NCBI GenBank assembly: GCA_949126835.1
Contig: OX421497.1
Location: forward strand, 17,976,409-18,040,408
DNA: 64,000 nt
Direction of reading: 5' to 3'
From: Anisus vortex
Taxonomy: Eukaryota; Mollusca; Gastropoda; Planorbidae
Position 1 is the stretch's first letter. Each line of letters begins with the position of its first letter. The position numbers were made by a program, and so were the translations under genes. The notes below the pieces were generated by a model, which was not told where the DNA came from, made no database searches, and saw nothing but the letters and a program-made list of their open reading frames with translations. Of this stretch, positions 47,276-57,624 are shown piece by piece.

Positions 47276-47460
47276 TTAGATAGGAAGGTAGGTATGTACA
47301 TGGGTGGTTAGATAGGTAGACAGTTAGGTATGTAGGTAGGTAGTTAGAAAGGTGGTAAGGTAGGTAGATGCTTAGGTGGGTAGGTAGATGGCTAGTTAGG
47401 TAGGTAGGTAGGTGGGTGGGCGGGTGGGTAGGTAGGTAGATGGCTAGTTAGGTAGAATGC
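47276..47460. repeat. GGTA-rich microsatellite
   Basis: Interrupted GGTAGGTAGGTAG sequence with GGTGGG and GATGGCTAGTTA variants. Confidence 0.9.
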
Positions 47461-47519
47461 ATGTAGAATGAATAGAGATGATCGATTCGTGTTTAACCGC
47501 TCAATGGCAAAAACTGTGT

Positions 47520-47652
47520 TCGGGGAGTGCGGGGAGAGTCCTCACAACATCTTGACGGTTTATGTCAACAGAACTGATCCTCAACACCAACAAAACAGAG
47601 TTATTGTTTGCTTCGGGTCAAGGTCACAAAATACGTTCAGTTTTGTAAAATA
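47520..47652 (+). pseudogene. Possible short reverse transcriptase relic
   Basis: One frame reads FMSTELILNTNKTELLFASG, which resembles the WM--N-L-LN-DKTE-L-F segment that follows the catalytic box in CR1/L2-type polymerases. It is too short to be sure, and no other RT motif flanks it. Confidence 0.3.
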
Positions 47653-48227
47653 GTATCAAGTTTGGCCAACTATGAACACTGATAGTGTTTTCTATTTTGT
47701 ATTTTTTTTTTTAATTTTTTTTTTGTTTTGTTGTTGTTTGTTTTACAAATGTAGACAATTTAGATTTTTTTTCTATATGTTTATTTCAGCCTATATTTAT
47801 GGAAACAGTTGTTTTAACACCTTCCTCTTCAACTTTGAAACTTGAAACCACTTCCTTAACAAATATGTCTACTATTTTTAAAACATTAAAATTCAGAAGT
47901 CTCAATTTAAATGGTTCATAAAATATTGTAGACAATAATTATGTTTTAAAAAAAATCGTGCTGCGATCTTTTCTTCTGGAAAGTTTTTTTTACGTGAAGC
48001 TATTGTTAGTTGCTTGAATATGTTTATATAAAACATCGAATTTTCGCTTGTGTTTAGTTTTCATTTTGAAATCTCTAGTTCTTACAAATCTTCTATTTCA
48101 TTCGTTCAATTATAGATTGTCTAATCTTTAGATTTTCTATTCTAGCCAAGAAAAAATGAGAAGTTAAAACTGTTGGCAAAAATAGTGACATGCTGCAACA
48201 AAAAAAACATTTAATTTTGACACCACT

Positions 48228-48570
48228 GCCAGCATCCTATATCCAGCATCCTGTATCCAGCATCCTGTATCCAGCATCTATTATCCAGCATCCTATATCC
48301 AGCATCCTATATCCAACATCCTGTATCAAGCATCTTATATCCAGCATCCTATATCCAGCATCTATTATCCAGCATCCTGTATCCAGCATCCTGTATCCAG
48401 CATCCTATATCCAGCATCTATTATCCAGCATCCTGTATCCAGCATCCTGTATCCAGCATCCTGTATACAGCATCCTGTATACAGCATCCTGTAAACAGCA
48501 TCCTGTATACAGCATCCTGTATACAGCATCCTGTATACAGCATCCTGTATCCAGCATGCTATATCCATAA
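48228..48570. repeat. 14-bp minisatellite
   Basis: TATCCAGCATCCTG, about 24 copies, with TATACAGCATCCTG towards the right. Confidence 0.95.
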
Positions 48571-48575
48571 CCCTT

Positions 48576-50414
48576 TGTTCTTTACCCTATATATGTAAGT
48601 GAAACATAGGTATTTACTCCTATTTAATGGAAATTAGTCTGAAAGTGTTGTTCACGAAACTTCAATCAATGATCATTGAATTTTCTGGTTAAATTTAGAA
48701 TTTGAAAGATTTCTTTCAATCATAAAGGCCTAAGTAAACCTTTTTATGAACTTCTACTTAAAATCCTGAAATAGCGTTAGTTTATATTTCTGATATAGTC
48801 GGTTATGTATCGGCTCCTAAAGGCCCTACAACTTTGACGACTACAACATTAATAAGTCATTTTTTGTTGGTTTTGAGTTAATTAATAAGTCATTTTTTGT
48901 TGGTTTTGAGTTAAGTTTTGAAATGTATAGTTTACAAAGTCGTCTATTATATGGCAAATCAACTCTATCTTAAACCAATCAGAAAACAGTTTTTTTTTTT
49001 TTACAAAATGTAACATAACCAAAGTTATACTTTTTTTTCTTTATTTTTTTGTAGTTTTCTCAAAACATGAAAAATGACTTTGGCGAGTGTGAAATGACTA
49101 TGACAATACAAAAGGCATGAAATGGTTGTAACTACATTGGTATTTCTACATAGATCTATGTTTTTGTTTGTTTAATCCTGGGGGACGATAACTATGGGGT
49201 GTTTAAGTTAATGTGACGTTACAGCAAACAAAGTTGCCTCTTTGAAAGACATTTTTCCTTGAATAAGTTTTACTTTATTTACACCAGTAATTGTTTTGTT
49301 TATTATAATACTTATAGGATTACGACAATGACAATAAAAGTCAATTGAAACATGTTCGTTTTCAAATTGGAAATATGGTCTATTTTTAGCTTTAGGGGAT
49401 GGGAATGTGCACAGCTTTGTGACGTCATATTTGAAAAAAAAGGAGGGGGGGGGGAGATGTCGGACCCTTGATTTACTTTCGAGGTTAAAAATAACAAATA
49501 TTAATATGTCGTGAAACAAGGATGTGACAAATTTCCACAAAAATCTTATTTCATTTATCTGTTCGAGTAAAGTCTGATTTTATCAAGTTTCTAACATGAA
49601 TTCGGACATTCGATTTTATTTATGTATTATCTTTAATTTATATTACATAGCATACTTACGTTATACATAAAACTTACTGATCACAACATAACTAAGTGAA
49701 GGTAACAGATTCACGCTGAGATAAAGATACTAGAGAACAATACAAAAGAGACTGAATAACATTTTAAGCATTTTTAGATGTCGATACTTCACAATGACAA
49801 ACATTGAATGAACATCAAAACTACTTTGATTACTCTAAGAAGCAACAATGTTTAGAGAAAGGTACTTGTGTTTATAAACATTTCTATACATTATGTCTAG
49901 CCTTCTTGTTCTTATTATAATTAATTGTTACAGTAGTTCTTACTCCTTTATCTTTCAGTGAATCTTGTAAAAGATGGAAACAATAATGTAGTCTTATATT
50001 TACACAACCCAATGCCTATAAATCTGATAGATTGATTTCACTAGGATATAATCAGCTTTAAGACCAAAACAATGTATAACATATATAAAGTAGAACCTAT
50101 TTTATAATGGCTCCATTATACGTCTATTTCTATTACAAAGAAATGTTTTAGCTGACATATATACTTATTATGTATGTCTTAGAATATAACATTTATAGCT
50201 AAACTTGAAACAGGTATCTAACTACATGTACACGAATAACACTCAGTAATTCACCATAGTTGTAATTATAATAAATTACACAATAATTTAAAAGAATTAA
50301 ATTCAAAAGACATAACTTTTGCATTAGGTGCTTCATTTGTTATTATTTTCTTGTACAAAACTCTTTGAAAAAAAAAGGCTTACGGTGAGCTATTTAAAGG
50401 TGGCATTAGAATAG
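48576..50414. other. No gene seen
   Basis: AT-rich. A purine-rich AGGAGGGGGGGGGAG stretch near 49441-49456 produces proline-rich antisense frames only. Confidence 0.5.
48848..48913. repeat. 33-bp direct duplication
   Basis: TTAATAAGTCATTTTTTGTT plus GGTTTTGAGTTAA occurs twice in tandem. Confidence 0.9.
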
Positions 50415-50900
50415 ATACTTATATAATAGATAGATTAGATAAATAGACCAATAGATACATAGACAGATAGATAGATAAAAGATAAATATATAGATAGAAA
50501 GATATATAGATAGAAAGATATATAGATAGAAAGATATATATAAATAGATAAATAGATAAATAGATAAATAGATAAGTAGATAAATAGATAAATAGATAAA
50601 TAGATAAATAGATAAATAGATAAATAGATAAATAGATAAATAGATAAATAGATAAATAGATAAATAGATAAATAGATAAATAGATAAATAGATAAATAGA
50701 TAAATAGATAAATAGATAAATAGATAAATAGATAAATAGATAAATAGATAAATAGATAAATAGATAAATAGATAAATAGATAAATAGATAAATAGAGAAA
50801 CCGAGAAATAGATAGATAGAGAAATAGATAGATAGATAGATAGATAGATAGATGGAGAAATAGATAGATAGATAGATGGATAGACAGATAGATAGATGAT
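50415..50900. repeat. GATAAATA octanucleotide array
   Basis: AGATAAATAGATAAAT through most of 50535-50800, with GATAGAAA units on the left and GATA units on the right. Confidence 0.95.
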
Positions 50901-51649
50901 AGAGTAAGCTTATACAGAAGTTGGGCTGGCTAGTTTCCAGTCTCTCTACTAACTGTCCATTACAAGGATGGACATCACGTCCAGTCCTCACTGACCAGCA
51001 GAGTGTTTATTTCAAGTGGCTCAAAGTTTATGTAGGTAGTTTCAGGTTGTGTCCACTACCATCTCCCCTAACTTTATTGTAAATGCCGACTGGCGTGTGT
51101 ACCATGTGGTCATTCGTGTACCCCATGTGGTCAACTGTGGTCAAACTGTTCTTCTTGTCCGCTCCACGTGCACAAGACCTGTCTAAACGTTCACGGTGCT
51201 AGATGTATAGCATGTCTGTGTGAATTCACACCTCCCCTTGTTCTCTGTCAGCCGTACACCGACTACTGTCTGCCCCTACGTTGTGTATGCACGCTTCTTT
51301 TGTCTGCGCACCCTCTTCCCCCATCTCTCTTTGTCTGCGCACCTCTCCCCTACCTCTCTTTGTTTCAGCCTTATCCTCAATTGTTTGACCAAATGAAACC
51401 AAGGTCCAAGCAAAATACCTTCTGGCCTTTGATCCCATGCTGACCAAATTTGTCCCCAAGATCAACCAATTTACTTTTTCTGCCCACAACTTCTTCCACT
51501 GCTGGCCAACGCAACAGACAATATCTGGCCACTAACTGGATGCTATGTTTGCTGGATCAATTTGTAAAGGCACATTTTGAACTCAGATCAAAGACGGTGG
51601 AGAACAATCCACAATCAAGCCGAGCTTTAAAGTGATGTATTCTCGAGAG
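50901..51649 (+). other. GC-richer region upstream of the vestigial-like promoter
   Basis: Higher GC than average and rich in CCTCTC/CCCC strings. It could be distal promoter or leader sequence. The 91-codon plus frame at 51168 has no recognisable domain. Confidence 0.35.
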
Positions 51650-51971
51650 ATCAACTCACACACACTGCGCGTGCCGCAACCGTCCAGACTGAAATATAAA
51701 CCCAACCATTTGATTGGCTGGCATGCGGGTTGGCAAAGAGGAAAGGAAGACGGGGGAGGGAGGGGGGTAAGCCTTTGAAAAGACCCCTCCTCCTCGAGTG
51801 GGCGGCGCCAAGTACAAATCTCTGGAATGGCAGTCTTGAGGTGGTCACGAACGTGTGGTATTGAAAGGACGCTGCGTATTAAGCCCGCCCTAGGGGAACT
51901 TAGGTATGGGAGATAGTCGAATGATGTAAACTGGTAAAATCTGTATTTGAATTCAACTAAACAACATCATC
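51650..51971 (+). promoter_or_regulatory. Probable proximal promoter and 5' leader of the vestigial-like gene
   Basis: This segment is clearly richer in G and C than its surroundings and lies directly upstream of the vestigial-like start codon. Visible elements are a TATA-like ATATAAA at 51694-51700, an inverted CCAAT box (ATTGG, 51713-51717), a GC box (GGGCGG, 51800-51805) and GGAATG at 51824-51829, the core bound by TEAD/Scalloped factors. An in-frame TGA at 51948-51950 precedes the ATG. The start site itself cannot be placed. Assignment as promoter is inference from position and motifs. Confidence 0.5.
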
Positions 51972-52046
51972 ATGAGCTGTGTGGATTTTATGTATCAGTT
52001 TTATTCTCCTTATTTTTCTTACAAATCTTCTGCAGACGACACACAG
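51972..52046 (+). CDS. VGLL2-like: Vestigial-like cofactor, coding exon 1
   Basis: A 25-codon first exon starting MSCVDFMYQFYSPYF, which closely parallels the N-terminus of vertebrate VGLL2 (MSC-D-MYQ-Y-P). It ends with the strong donor CAG|GTAAGA in phase 0. An in-frame stop 24 bases upstream fixes the start. The exon is too short for ordinary open-frame searches and is recognised only together with the tondu exon 2.1 kb downstream, which begins in the same phase. Vestigial-like proteins are nuclear cofactors without a DNA-binding domain. They act through TEAD/Scalloped factors in muscle, appendage and other differentiation programmes. The match is seen directly; the developmental role is family knowledge. 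Confidence 0.85.
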
Positions 52047-52904
52047 GTAAGAATTCTGGGAACGACCCATGCTCCTGCATATTTAATCAATATTATAAGG
52101 TTAATTAATTAATCGTTTAGACCCTGTCCACTTCCGATTATCTAAATCCAGCTTTATGGTTCCACATTATTGGTTCTACGCCTGTGTATGAGACATTTGA
52201 CTAAGTTTCTTAGTTTGTGAACTTTGAATGAGTAAGTGATGTATTGCAAATAGTCCAAGAATGAAGGTGAACTCACAGAGCAAACGAAGAGATAAGCCTG
52301 CTATTTCTTTATGCATTACAAACAAATGCCTTCAAGCATTGCTTCCAAAATGGAATTCTTTTACTCCCAGCGTGTCATGAGCTTGTAGTCTTCACGTTTA
52401 GTCCAGGTGTGTGGATAGTTCTGGATGGTTCCACACATTCATCATTTAAACGCTTACAATAAATCTATCATGACTATATAAATAATAATGTTTTAATAGC
52501 CAATTTTATATTATGACATATTTCTATAGTTTGTTTCGAGTTGTATAATATATCTATAGTATGTTATAATTTCTATGGATCAACTTCAAAGTATTATCAG
52601 CTAGGCCTATATGTTGAATGGACTCCAAATTTTATAAAGGGTGAGTGTTGGAGAAAGAGTTAGGTATTTGTGGTGATTTCGTATAGTCACAAGTGTTAGC
52701 AAATTCTCTGTGGATAAAAACATACGTTTATTTTTATCGTTGCTATTATTGTTTCTTTACACTGTGACAACCATTAAACATTGGACAGACCTACACAATA
52801 ACAGGAAAAATGTGCACAATTTATTACAAACTCACTTAACATTACTTAGCAATACATTTGACTTATATAATTATATATATATATGTATAAAGTGTTTTTT
52901 GAAG

Positions 52905-53060
52905 ACCAATGGTGTGCAAAGGGCTAATGAAGAGGATTGTCCAGGGGGAATGTGTGGTCTGCTCAATACCCAGCCGCCTTTACTTTTCCCCCAAATTATA
53001 TCGGTTACTTAGCACAGCTAGGTTGATTCTAACCACCAGATCCGAGAAAAAAAGGTGCGA
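52905..53060 (-). mobile_element. tRNA-derived-type SINE fragment, copy 3
   Basis: On the plus strand this reads CCCAGCCGCCTTTACTTTTC and TAATGAAGAGGATTGTCCAG, the complement of the SINE body (GAAAAGTAAAGGCGGCTGGG). It lies in the first intron of the vestigial-like gene, antisense to it. Confidence 0.6.
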
Positions 53061-53939
53061 CAAAACTGAAACCTTAGATCCTATAACGAGATATTGGAAC
53101 CCCCAAAAACTGACAACACTGTCATCTTCATCCTAAATCACATGACTCTCAAAAAATGTAGACTAGAAAAAAAATTGTGAATGTTGCAACGAATGGTAAT
53201 CCATGTACTTGGTTATTTGTTATATCTTTCAATATAATAATGATCTATGTAAGAGACAGAAGTATAAATTAAAATAACACTGTTAATGTACTGAGAATAA
53301 AACAAAAAGATTGAGATGTAATTCCAAGTCTAGACTTTCTAGTCTATCAAGAATTCTTATCACTATCAAAATAATAAGACCTTCTTAGAATAACTTTATA
53401 TTAATGTTTGTTTAAATAGAAAAAAACACTTTAAACTAATCTGAACAACAAAGTACAGAACGATTCAGTACACAACTATTTAGTAGGGAACTATTTAGTA
53501 GGAAACAGTGTATCAAAGAACTATTCAGTACGGAACCAATTTGTTTACAATACGATGGTCATGTCATTGGTGGATTATTATTCGGACAGTCACAACAAAA
53601 TTATTGTATTGTTGGGCGGGGTAGGGGCGGGGAGTATCACGAATTAGGAAAAAAACAAACATGAAATTTCAAAGAACTCAACAAAATCACAGAACTGGTT
53701 GTTTATACATCTTTATAATTATAAATTTCAATAAATTAGTGATTGTGGATAAAAAGTTTGAAACAATATTCGCTATAACTTATTATTTGTTTATTATAAG
53801 ATTCGATTTCCATTTCAGAAAAGATTAAAAAATAATAGGACTACTGACTTATACTAACATATAAAGTGTAAATAACGGTATTAAAAATAATTTTTAAAGT
53901 GTAATCTATTTTTATTTTATAATTTTACTGTAGTGTTAT

Positions 53940-54120
53940 AAAATCACGTTCACCAGTTTCGTGGCCACGGCATACAAGGGGATATGTGGCCAGCGCAATG
54001 CCCAGCCGCCTTTACTTTACCCCAACTAATGTCAGGTACCCATCAGAAACTGGTTAATGCTGCTTCACCAACCCTATGATCAGTTTGATCCAAAGGGTAC
54101 TTTACTTACTTACTTACTTG
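53940..54120 (-). mobile_element. tRNA-derived-type SINE, copy 4
   Basis: The complement reads GATGGGTACCTGACATTAGT then TGGGGTAAAGTAAAGGCGGC and TGCGCTGGCCACAT. It is the best-preserved body of the four copies. The TTAC repeat at 54107-54120 adjoins it. It ends less than 60 bases before the acceptor of vestigial-like exon 2. Confidence 0.7.
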
Positions 54121-54176
54121 TAAAATCACGAGTAAACCAAGTATCACTATTCTAAAACATTTTGTATTCCTTGTAG

Positions 54177-54462
54177 AAATATGCAACACAGCCTTCTATC
54201 TATGATTCTGGGCTCTCTGGAGGTGGAGCAAGTAATTTTTTGGACACTGGTCATCACACAGAGAAAGAAAGTAGAGAGATAGATAAGTGTGTAGTTCAAC
54301 CAAAGTCCACTCATTACATAACGTCCAATTGTGTTTTACTCACCTACTTCGGCGGAGAAACTGCAGCAGCAGTAGATGAGCATTTCTCACGAGCATTAAG
54401 TCAACCAAGCAGCTATACATTAGACAAGACCACACCCAACAATAAACTGTATACTAGATCTG
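54177..54462 (+). CDS. VGLL2-like: Vestigial-like cofactor, coding exon 2 with the TEAD-binding tondu motif
   Basis: The exon follows a good acceptor (TTCCTTGTAG) and ends at a strong donor (ATCTG|GTAAGT). It gives residues 26-120 plus one base (phase 1). It starts in phase 0, matching exon 1. The tondu domain spans about residues 77-99: the beta-strand part CVLLTYF, a short acidic turn, then the helix VDEHFSRAL, followed by SQPSSY as in VGLL2. The V-x-x-H-F face that docks on TEAD is intact. Before it lies a polar, Gly- and Ser-rich stretch, as in other family members. The protein continues past this exon: vertebrate VGLL2 has a further large exon beginning near this junction. I could not identify that exon by similarity here, so the gene is partial in this window. 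Confidence 0.92.
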
Positions 54463-54954
54463 GTAAGTACACTCATTTACACATGGTGCTACTAAAATAA
54501 TCTATAGTCTCATTTTTACATTTTTACACATTCATAATTCATAATACATTCATAATACATTCATAATATAATAGAAGAGAAGAACAGAGATAAATCAAAC
54601 TACACATGCCCAAATAAAAACATACAATAAATTGTATACAGAAATAAACATACAAATTTACACCTGAAGAATTAAACACTTAGTTAACACTGGCATGAAC
54701 ACCACTCTTCAGAAGTTCGTTATTTAATGGATACAATTTGTGATACCATTGTCCTTTACTGTTTGAGTCAGGATTTTTTTGATTGATAGACATCAGTATT
54801 GTGCTCGTGGTTTATTCATTTCATCTATTCGCCCTGTGTCAGCTGCATCTTCAATGTATTAAGAGAACAGACAATGCTGTAACAGTCTCTCTAATTCAAT
54901 CAAGGCTAGATTAACTACAACAGTTGTATGTTGAGCCTGGAGCTGCAGAAAACT

Positions 54955-55270
54955 CTACAGCACACACTGTGTCGCGGAAACAAAAGTTTGACCACATCAC
55001 TACAATATTCACTACAATATTCTTAAAAATCTACACTGGGTCCTAATGATGAAATGCGCTAATACGGTTGTATACAGGACACTGCACCATCTTATCTTAG
55101 AGATCACATATCAGGGCACGTGCCGTCAAATAAACTGCGCTACTCATTACGGTCACTTCTGAGATTTCTCAATTTGTACACAAAAAGATGTCTTTTGAGC
55201 TTATTGGAGTGTGCTAATTTGAACCTTGTGGCGCCTTTACTAGGGAACAGCGAGCCTCTGATCAAGTAGT
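54955..55270 (+). pseudogene. LINE reverse transcriptase C-terminal relic
   Basis: Split over frames, the plus strand encodes FDHITTIF, LKNLHWVL and APSYLRDHISGHVPSNKLRYSLRS, the thumb and C-terminal segment of L2/CR1-type polymerases (normally DHITP...LHWLP, APxYL, VPxRxLRSS). Frame changes make it dead. It lies downstream of vestigial-like exon 2. Confidence 0.5.
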
Positions 55271-55744
55271 TTAACTGGCTTGGGGGAGGAGGGGGAGGAA
55301 TGGCCGCCCAGGCGCCGGAGTTTGGACAAACTGATAATTTTCTCACTTTTAAGAAATGATTTTCAAAAATGAGATATATTTAACAGTGAATTTTTTATGG
55401 ACTAAATCTTCAATTTAAGTAAAGTGTGGTGACTGTGGGATCTTGTGTAATAATTTAGTCAATAAAACAAACTCAAGTCGACGTAACAACAATAGAACAT
55501 TTCATAATATTTAACACAGCCTGACGTGACACCAACATGTAGTCTTCCTCAAGTAGTCTCTTTCAACCAGTCGCTAACACTCACACTAGCAATGACCAAC
55601 AGTCGCCCTTCAATACACATCTACTCCTTTTTATATCCCGACTCATGTCCACAATACATTGTTGTATCGCCATTCATACATTCCACGCGATTCACTCACA
55701 ACTTTACAATACACACCCTGTCTTAGCTCTCAATGTAAATTAGA

Positions 55745-56115
55745 ATAGTTATATTTATATAGCTCTGCCACACTGCCAACAAACATAATGTAAGCTCAGA
55801 GTGCATTTAACATTAAACAAGAAACAACTAAGAACATGGATATAATCTTTAGACTAAAAATATATTACAAATTAATAATTTAAAACTTAACAAACATTGG
55901 ACAAAGCCAATAAATGTTGCATTTACCAACCTAATTTATAGTTAAAACAGTAAAGGTCTAAAAAATGTTTAACGAAGCTAAATATTAAAATAATGTGTTT
56001 TTAAGTTCTTTTTAAAATTGACGATAGAACTTGTTCGCCTGAGTTGTATGGGAAGTGGGAAGTAGTTCCATATTTCGGTCCAGATATTATTAGACTATCA
56101 AATGAAACTAACGGT
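55745..56115 (-). pseudogene. Second relic of the L2/CR1-like LINE 3' end
   Basis: On the minus strand the translation reads IWTEIWNYFPLPIQLR and NFKKNLKTH, parallel to WNQLPFHIR and FKKSLKTHLF in the element at 18716-20165. The 3' part ends in a degraded version of the same tail (AGCTATATAAATATA). Older and more diverged than the intronic copy. Confidence 0.55.
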
Positions 56116-57014
56116 TTAGATAAGCGCCAATTTCGCACTGATCTATGCGATACCATTAGAGTAATGGGCTATATATATATATGACTATTATATCACATCA
56201 TATGGTCATAGTCATAGTTACTAAAACAAAAGTTGTCTGGTTAAAGGCATTAAAATTGTCTGAATAGCATGACACATGGAGATTTTGGAACTTGTGCATC
56301 TACAAAAGTATACCTACACCTCAAGATTTTAAAAGCATTATCTGCCCTTGATCTGATACTTTTCGCCTCCCTCCCCACTGCTGTTTAACTGACCAGTGGT
56401 CTGCTCTTGCAACAAGTACCAGGCGTGTGTGTGTAAGTAATGGACTAATTCACTTAGCTCAATGGACTATTGGCTACTCTACTTATCTGATTTTAGATGT
56501 GCATTAAGTAAACATTGATTGGGGCCCATGATTGACTGTGGCAAGAAATGAGAAACTCCGTAGCACTATATTTTCAAATTCAGCGGCGTACCACGGTGTA
56601 CGCGGTATACTCACTTGAAGTAAAAACAAGAATTGTTGTTGTAAAATATGGCAAGTAAAGAAATACTCCGCATTAGAAAAGGCACAAATAATTAAGAGGT
56701 ACATCTCTAGACAACATGAATATTACCAAAAGGGAATATGGAAATAGGTTTCTACATTTTCATTTTTTAAAGGACAAGTTTGTGACAGATACTGATGTAC
56801 ATATATTTATTATTGGATATTGAATAAAAAAATGATTTTTAACTTAAAAAAAAAAAAAACAGCAATATAGTTTTACAATTTAATAAGAACTACTGATAAT
56901 ATTTACTGAAAATATTTTCTTAAGGTTGAGCGGTTTATGTCAAGAAGAATATGCTGTCGATTTAGTTGTGTATACATCATGATTTCTTATGACATCTTAG
57001 TGGGGATTACGTAT
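56116..57014. other. No gene seen
   Basis: AT-rich, presumed intron of the vestigial-like gene if that gene extends to the right. Confidence 0.4.
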
Positions 57015-57375
57015 TGGGTACATCATGACATCTTACATAGTGGAATTACGTTTGGCGTACTTCATAACATCTTATATAGTAGAGATTTAAGTCTTGTTTA
57101 CATCATGACATTCTTTATAGTGGAAATTAAGTTTTGGGTACATCATGACATCTAATAAAGTGGGCATTATGTTTTGCGTACATCCTGACATCTTATATAG
57201 TAGAGATTTAAGTCGTGTTTACAGCATGACATCTTATATAGTGGGCATTACGTTTTGCGTACATCGTGACATCTTATATAGTGGAGATTTAAGTCTTGTT
57301 TACAGCATGACATCTTATATTGTGGGGATTGCATTTTGCGAACCCCCTGTAATCTTATATAGTGGGGATTAAGTT
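57015..57375. repeat. 40-bp minisatellite, about nine copies
   Basis: ACATCATGACATCTTATATA plus GTGGAGATTAAGTCTTGTTT, diverged between units. Confidence 0.9.
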
Positions 57376-57624
57376 ATGTTAACACCACTATTTACCGTGA
57401 AGAAATAGATCATTAAATATGTTCACTTCCCAAAGTTGATGTAACACTATCAGATGTTTTCTTGCCTACAATTCCGTAGCGCGAGCTCCTATAATCCGCT
57501 ACCCATGATGCCACTAAGTCGTCTGCTAAGCCAATGATCTCTGTTCCAGTTGGGTGGACTAGGTCTACCATATTTGTTAATGTCACCCAATTAAACGGAG
57601 GAGAAAAGTATGTAGAATCCGTGT

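Larger units (their letters stand above)
52047..54176 (+). other. First intron of the vestigial-like gene
   Basis: GT-AG intron of 2,130 bases between the two recognised exons. It contains two minus-strand SINE copies (about 52905-53060 and 53940-54110) and a short TTAC microsatellite at 54107-54120. I see no other gene in it. Confidence 0.8.

Noticed and set aside
50419..50991. 190-codon minus frame of YLFIYLSI repeats
   Set aside because: Product of the GATAAATA array.
55526..55726. Open frame after an acceptor-like TTTAACACAG, considered as vestigial-like exon 3
   Set aside because: In the phase required by exon 2 the second codon is TGA. The adjacent sequence is LINE debris.
57540..57620. 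Acceptor-like CTCTGTTCCAG followed by an open frame, considered as vestigial-like exon 3
   Set aside because: Only about 24 codons before a stop and no similarity to VGLL2 C-terminal sequence.
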